Source: Symsagittifera roscoffensis (Eukaryota > Xenacoelomorpha > Acoela > Convolutidae). Taken from it: a DNA stretch of 64,000 bases. The notes under the pieces were generated by a model. It was not told where the DNA came from. It made no database searches and saw only the letters and a program-made list of their open reading frames with translations. Location of the stretch: the NCBI RefSeq assembly GCF_963678635.1, contig NC_087069.1, positions 33,623,090 through 33,687,089 of the forward strand, in the 5' to 3' direction. Positions 37,401 to 43,400 of this stretch are shown one piece after another; position 1 is the first letter of the stretch, and the number at the start of each line of letters is the position of its first letter. A program made the translations under genes and the position numbers.

Positions 37401-40400
37401 CATCAAACCAAGGTAGCCTAAAAGTAAGTAGCTAGATAGATAAATGAGATCTAACGGTAAATGAGAGCGGAGAATCTAGTTATTGAGGCGAATCAAATGA
37501 GCCACTGATTTGGTCTATTGTTCACGTCAGCTACTAATCGCCAAGCGTGAAATATCCCTTATTCAAGGTTTCCTTTCATTTTGATCCCTTCACCGCCGTT
37601 CAGCATTATTTATATTTATGATGGCTTGAATGTTACTCCTACCAATACTTTCTGGTAGTAAACAGCCAGATTTTCAACAAAAATGCTCCAAAAAAGGCAT
37701 CAATTGAACAACATCCTCCCCGAGGGGTGTGTCTTGCTTGGGCATTTTTCTTTTTTTTTTGGGGGGGGGGGGGTCCTAATTCTCTTCTTTTTCTTTTATT
37801 GCCTTAATTTTAACGTCCTTTATTTTAATGTACTTCACCTTAACGGCCAACCCTGATGAGAAATTAACTTGGAAATACAACTAATAGTCAACCAAATTCA
37901 CAGCCAAGTGCAGCAAAAAATGCTTAATTTATGTCTCACCTCTTCATAAGCGCACGTCTTTTTAGTTCACTTTTTATTTACTAGGCACCTATTTGTCATG
38001 TAGCATTGAGTTTGCATTGCATCATGACATGAGGATTTCAATGCATAAACTAACTGTATCTTCAGTGAAACAATAACTTGTTATAACCGCTAATTTCTAC
38101 TGGATCTATTTCAGACAGAGTCTCCCGCTGTTACAAACTAAAACTTTTACTTCTATTTCTAATATAGTATATTTTCAACATGTTCATAACAATGAGTGAC
38201 TCTGAGAAACTGTTAGAGAAATGAAGGCGCCACTTTTAGTCTCATAAGCGCCAAGGAATGCGTAAAAAACGTTCGAGTATGTACTCATAACTAAGTGGTT
38301 TTCCATTAAATTTTGCGTTTATACTTTCATTTTTTCAATCATTGTATTTTCATGTGATGATTGTTGATATGAACAGAAAAAGATAGTGTCGAGATTTTTT
38401 TAATGCATGCGACGTTATGTGGGTGGTCATAATCACATTTCAATTCAATCTTATTTGATATCTCATTGAATTATGATATAAAAATGAAACCATAACACCT
38501 ACAAAGTGCAAAACTATAATTCAACCCTTCTAGTATTCGATGTTGACTTTCTCATGACCAAACTAAGATGTCAAAGTACTACAATACACTTAATACACTT
38601 GAAGGTGGGCAAAATGTACTATTTGCTATCAAAGTAAATCTGTTTGATAGGTTTTCATTATTACTCATATCTCTAAAATTACTAAAATACGCCTAAAACA
38701 GTACAATATAATGAAATACACACCTTCTTAAGAACTTATGCCTAATCAGAAGTATCGAGAATTCGAATAGACTATGTCTTCAAAAACAGACAATTAGTCA
38801 AGCAAAGACTTTACAACAGACCATTTTTTAAAAGAACTTGAAAGCAGAATTTAATATCCTTAAGATATCATTAAAATTAATCGTTCAGAAGTGGGGGAAT
38901 TAAAAATCTAGGTTTATTTCATTATGTGTAGTACAATTCAAGGCTGACATATGCAGTTTATATTGTTCCATAAAATTTTTCCCTTTTCCGTCCGAAGGCA
39001 AAAAAGACGCACTAAAAATAAATAGGTTCAAAAAACAAAATAAAATTCTTCAAATAGATTTTCAATTTGAGCGTGTTTCGAAATTGAATACAAAAATCAA
39101 TCCTCGAAAACTCAATCCTACAAAAAAATTCGAAAGATACCAATATCATTTTTAAAGTTCTTCAGCGATTACTAATTGCTTGAAAGTGCAATTGGTTCCG
39201 CCACAAGTTTCGAATAGATGAGCGGTGGTTTCTGTGCCTAACATGGATATTAACGAAAAGACTGATTAATTTTGGCAGTATCTAATAAAGACATAAACTG
39301 AAAGCTGATCATTTTTCTCGGAAACATGGAATTGGTACTGAATTTTTTCGCCCTCGAGTGTTTTTTGCTACAATTGCGACCGAACATTTAGAAAAAAGCA
39401 TCTATAGTGAATCGTTTGCAAAATTGCGCATTTCCTCAAAAGAAAAAATATACTAGCGGGAATGCAATTTGGATAATTTGACGTTAGACCTCTATAATAA
39501 TTGCGTTCTTTTGTTTGTCTCCCTTCAAAAGGAAAACTGCAAGATGAGTTTTCAAATCAGCAACGGGAGAAATCGGAGATTGCACAAACAAACAAATTAT
39601 ACTAACAAGCATTTTAAAATATATATTTTTAAGGCACGCGACGCATGCTATGAAGATAATATTGTTGAAAAATTACTCTTTTCATAATTTTTTCCACGAA
39701 AAAACCAAACTTGACAATTATCTATCTGCTATTGGTGATGTCAAGTTAGAAAATGATTCTTGAAAATTGAACCCAAATATCACTGAATTTGAAAATTTTC
39801 CTTTTTGATTTGAAAAACAATAAAAAGGCACTTCAGTCCAGCATTTTTTCTAAAGGCGCCTTCGGAGCCAATAATTACTAATTTTGAGAGGAAAGCGCGC
39901 GCCGAAAAAACACTATTTTTTGGTCAAAATTTTCCAAAAAATGCCTCAAAACATCTTTTTTGGCCCGTTTTTTCAAAATTTTCCCTGCAGCGTCGAAAAC
40001 TTCGCCAAAACAGGGGGCCTTTTTAGTCTTTCGGGAGAGCTCGGAAAATCAATTTGGTCGACCTAAAAAAAGTCTACAAAATTTTGAACGACTGTTCAAT
40101 TCTTTCTTTTTAGTTGGGGCAAATTCATTACAAGGAACTTTCATTACAGGGAAATTCATTACAGGGGAACCATAGGGGAAGAAAAAGTTGACTAGATCCA
40201 AAATTTGTACTGTTAGTCAGTTACGTGGGAATGGATTTAACGTAAATTGTACTTGAGTCATTTGAAAAGGGACAAGTGACCCCATTTGGGCTTGGAGAGT
40301 GATTGGTTAATTAAAACCTGATGAATTATGTCAGTGGAGGGAATACAGAGAACAGATATGCATGATTGAAATCGCAGTCTCAGGGGTATTTAGAAATATA

Positions 40401-43400
40401 TGTTTATTCTGCATCAATTTTACTTGAAGCAATTAGAAAAAAGAAAGGCGACTTTTTCAGAAGTCTCCGATCTTTAGAAAATTATTAAGAAAGCATGCAT
40501 CGTGTTAAAGGTAGCCAACGAATTTCGAGCAAAAATCGCAGCTAATTAGACGAATAGACCAATTTTAAAAGAGGAGATTTCGGATCAAAATATGTCAAAA
40601 ATGAGGCTTAAGTTAGCTAAATTAATTAGCATACGAAGTGTTAATAGGGTTGTTCAATGAAAAAACAAACATACCTGCAGTTTGTTTTGGGATGTTAAAA
40701 GTGTCTGTGCTGTTGATTTGCACACTGTCTATCTGGTGAATAACTCTGATCTGAAACAATTAGAACCAACGTGAATATTATGTTTGAGGAGCGATGGAGA
40801 TGTGGCTACGGTTTCCGACTCTAAGTCAAACGGTCGTAAGTTCGAGACCAAGCACAATCCGTAATCCTTGCTTGGGGTGAAATACATTTTCTTAGTCGAG
40901 AAAATGTCAAAAATTGAATTTAACTTTTTCAGTGGCGTGCCTAACAGCTCGTATGTTGGTCCAGTTATTTGTAAAAAGCAGGTCTTTTATCCACGCCAAA
41001 GTTTTTGGCAGTCGGCCATTGCAGCTTTCAGAGGGCATACTTGACGCCAATATCTTAGACGGAATATTGTTGGGAGCGTTAGCCTAAGAAAAAAAACTCT
41101 GAAAAAAATTTGAATAACGTGCTCAAAATTGCCCCTTTTGATCTGCGTTTTTAAAAAAAATAGTAGATTTTCAATAGTATTTAGATGAAACATACCATTG
41201 TGTACAGCAACATTTGGTTCTCGTTTCTTTAAAAATTTTCTGCGTTACGTTGGTAAAATATTATTTACCAGAGTTCAATACTTCATTATATTGCAGAGTT
41301 ACCGAAGAAAGGGTTACCGTTACACAATGAAAAGTAATAGGTTATCAATCACAACAGACTCAATTGACAACAATTCGTTTTTTCCTCGCTCGTCGTAGCT
41401 CGGAGCAAATTGAAGTCAAATAAGAACTCTTTATTTTATGCAACAACTGGAGATAATAACACGATAAAAACAGCAAATAACATGACTTGACTTGTCCGGT
41501 AGATAGCTGAAAACTAAAACCAAGGGCAGATCTAAAATTTTAACAAGTGACCAGAATTCTAGAAATATATTCTATTCTTTAGTATGTTTACTCTAGCTGT
41601 GTTCTTGAAAACTCACTTTGAATGAAACATTCGCGAACTGGTTTTTGAACACCGGGAACAGTGCATTAAGGTCATTCGTCGTATTCTGCACTATTGCACG
41701 CTGTGTCTGTTGCACATTAGCACCTCTTCCAGCTTCTGTAGCCTCGATTACGTAACCGATTACATCATATTGCGTGATTCCATCTCCGAAAGTAGTGGCA
41801 TTTTGTCGTAGTTCGACTAGCTTGTCTGGTGCGTTCCAGTTGATATGCCAGAGACGATCTGCGCCGACTTGCTTAGCTCGACCAGAATTGGGAAGAACTG
41901 AAATAAAAAGTTTGTAGGTACAATGGAATAAAGAGCATATACACAGACGCGAAAAAGAGCTTTGCACCACTTGCGATACAACGCAAGCAGGAGACAAGCT
42001 AGCAGACAGAAAACGAGACAAAAGCCGCTACATTTTTGAAGCGAAACATTTCTGAAAAAATGTCGAAAAAGCAAACCACAGCAGCGAAGGAATCAGTTGA
42101 TATAAACGGTAAAAAACTGATTGTTTGAAAAAAAGCAATCAGATAAAAGACATCAAAAGAGTTTCAAATTAAAGTGAAAGGTATTGAAATCACATCAAAA
42201 TTTTGTGTTATGGCGAATAAGATAACGATAGACTGGCAATACTCTTCTTCAAGTCCAGAACTTTCACTTAGTAAAAAAGAACAAGTCTCGGTGGATTCGA
42301 CCCTGGACATTTGTAAAGCCAGGCATGGCCGTCACCTCCAAGCCAAACGTGTAGAATAAATCACTCAATTCTAATTTACGATAAGCCAAGCCATCGAAAG
42401 GATCAGTAATTCTGTTAAACGAGTTGTTAACCTGAAAAAACTAAGTCTTAGAAATCGTTCCAAATTGGTTGAAGCAGGCTATTTGCCATAATTGCTATGT
42501 TACTAGGAGCGAAATCTATCAGTTTGTACTTCATATGGTTTGATTTTCTAAAAAAAAACTCAAAATTAAAAAAATTATTCTTTTTTTTTAAATTCATCGA
42601 TTGTTCTAGAGTGAACACTGCTTCATGGAACTTATAAGCAGTCGAACTTTCAGGTCTTCGCCCTGATACGAGCAGTCTTGTTTTACTTTTTGCGGGCGTG
42701 TCTAGCGTATCGCCCGCTCAAAGTCTGGAGAACCATTTCGATTTAGCAGTTTAAAATAATTGTCGTAGAGCGTCCGTGGCGGAGTGGGTAAAGCGCGCGG
42801 GATTTTAACACGAGGACCCTGAGTTCGAATACGCCTCAGTCCCGGTCGGATGGTTTCCAATATAATCAATTTCCTCAAGGTGGGAAAGGCTTCGGCGAAA
42901 TGCATGACAATCCCTACCCCAAAAAAAACCCGGAGGCAAATAAAGAAATAATTGGTTAATTGTTATCAACTCACTGGCGTGTTCCGTGATGAACGGGTCA
43001 GTGTATTCTTTGGGAGGCTCTCTCGTCACTGGATTTGTAGAAGAAACCGAACACTCGTGCCGCTCACCCGAAATCAATCCAGTAACAATTGCTGAGCTAG
43101 ATTTGTACACACGAACTGCTAAACACACAGACACAAATTATATTAGCTGGGAATACTCGAGCGATTATTTGAGTTGACAATCACATTTCTAACACAGAGG
43201 CAAAGTTGTACTTCGCGTGCGCAAGCAAAAAATATGACCGATAACGCTACTGGGAACCCAGTTTTCGAGTGCTTTCAAGAGCACAGATGCGAAGCTGTGC
43301 TTCGCAAACAATAGCGAGAACGCGGAAAAAAGCAGCTTTATAAAGTGAAATAAGAAAAGCTCATTTTTGGCACCTGGAACTCTCAGAAGTAATCACGAAA

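Larger units (their letters stand above)
29252..40674 (-). other. Eph intron 7 (11.4 kb), repeats only
   Basis: No gene is supported. It contains B-box-like tRNA remnants (near 30279 and 33020), hAT-like element ends (30690, 32873), a 300-bp inverted repeat, SINE copies (33848-33913, 36055-36200), hairpin-ended elements (34814-35230, 35395-35915), a 31-bp direct repeat (36571-36632), a poly-T/poly-G run (37749-37776) and hAT-like copy E. Confidence 0.6.
41898..42974 (-). other. Eph intron 5, mostly repeats
   Basis: Holds a tRNA-like SINE remnant, a piece of the hairpin-ended element and the SINE copy S1. No gene. Confidence 0.6.

Noticed and set aside
42768-42845. Possible genuine tRNA gene
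   Set aside because: The sequence after the B box is a conserved body shared with another copy at 36055-36200, as expected for a SINE.
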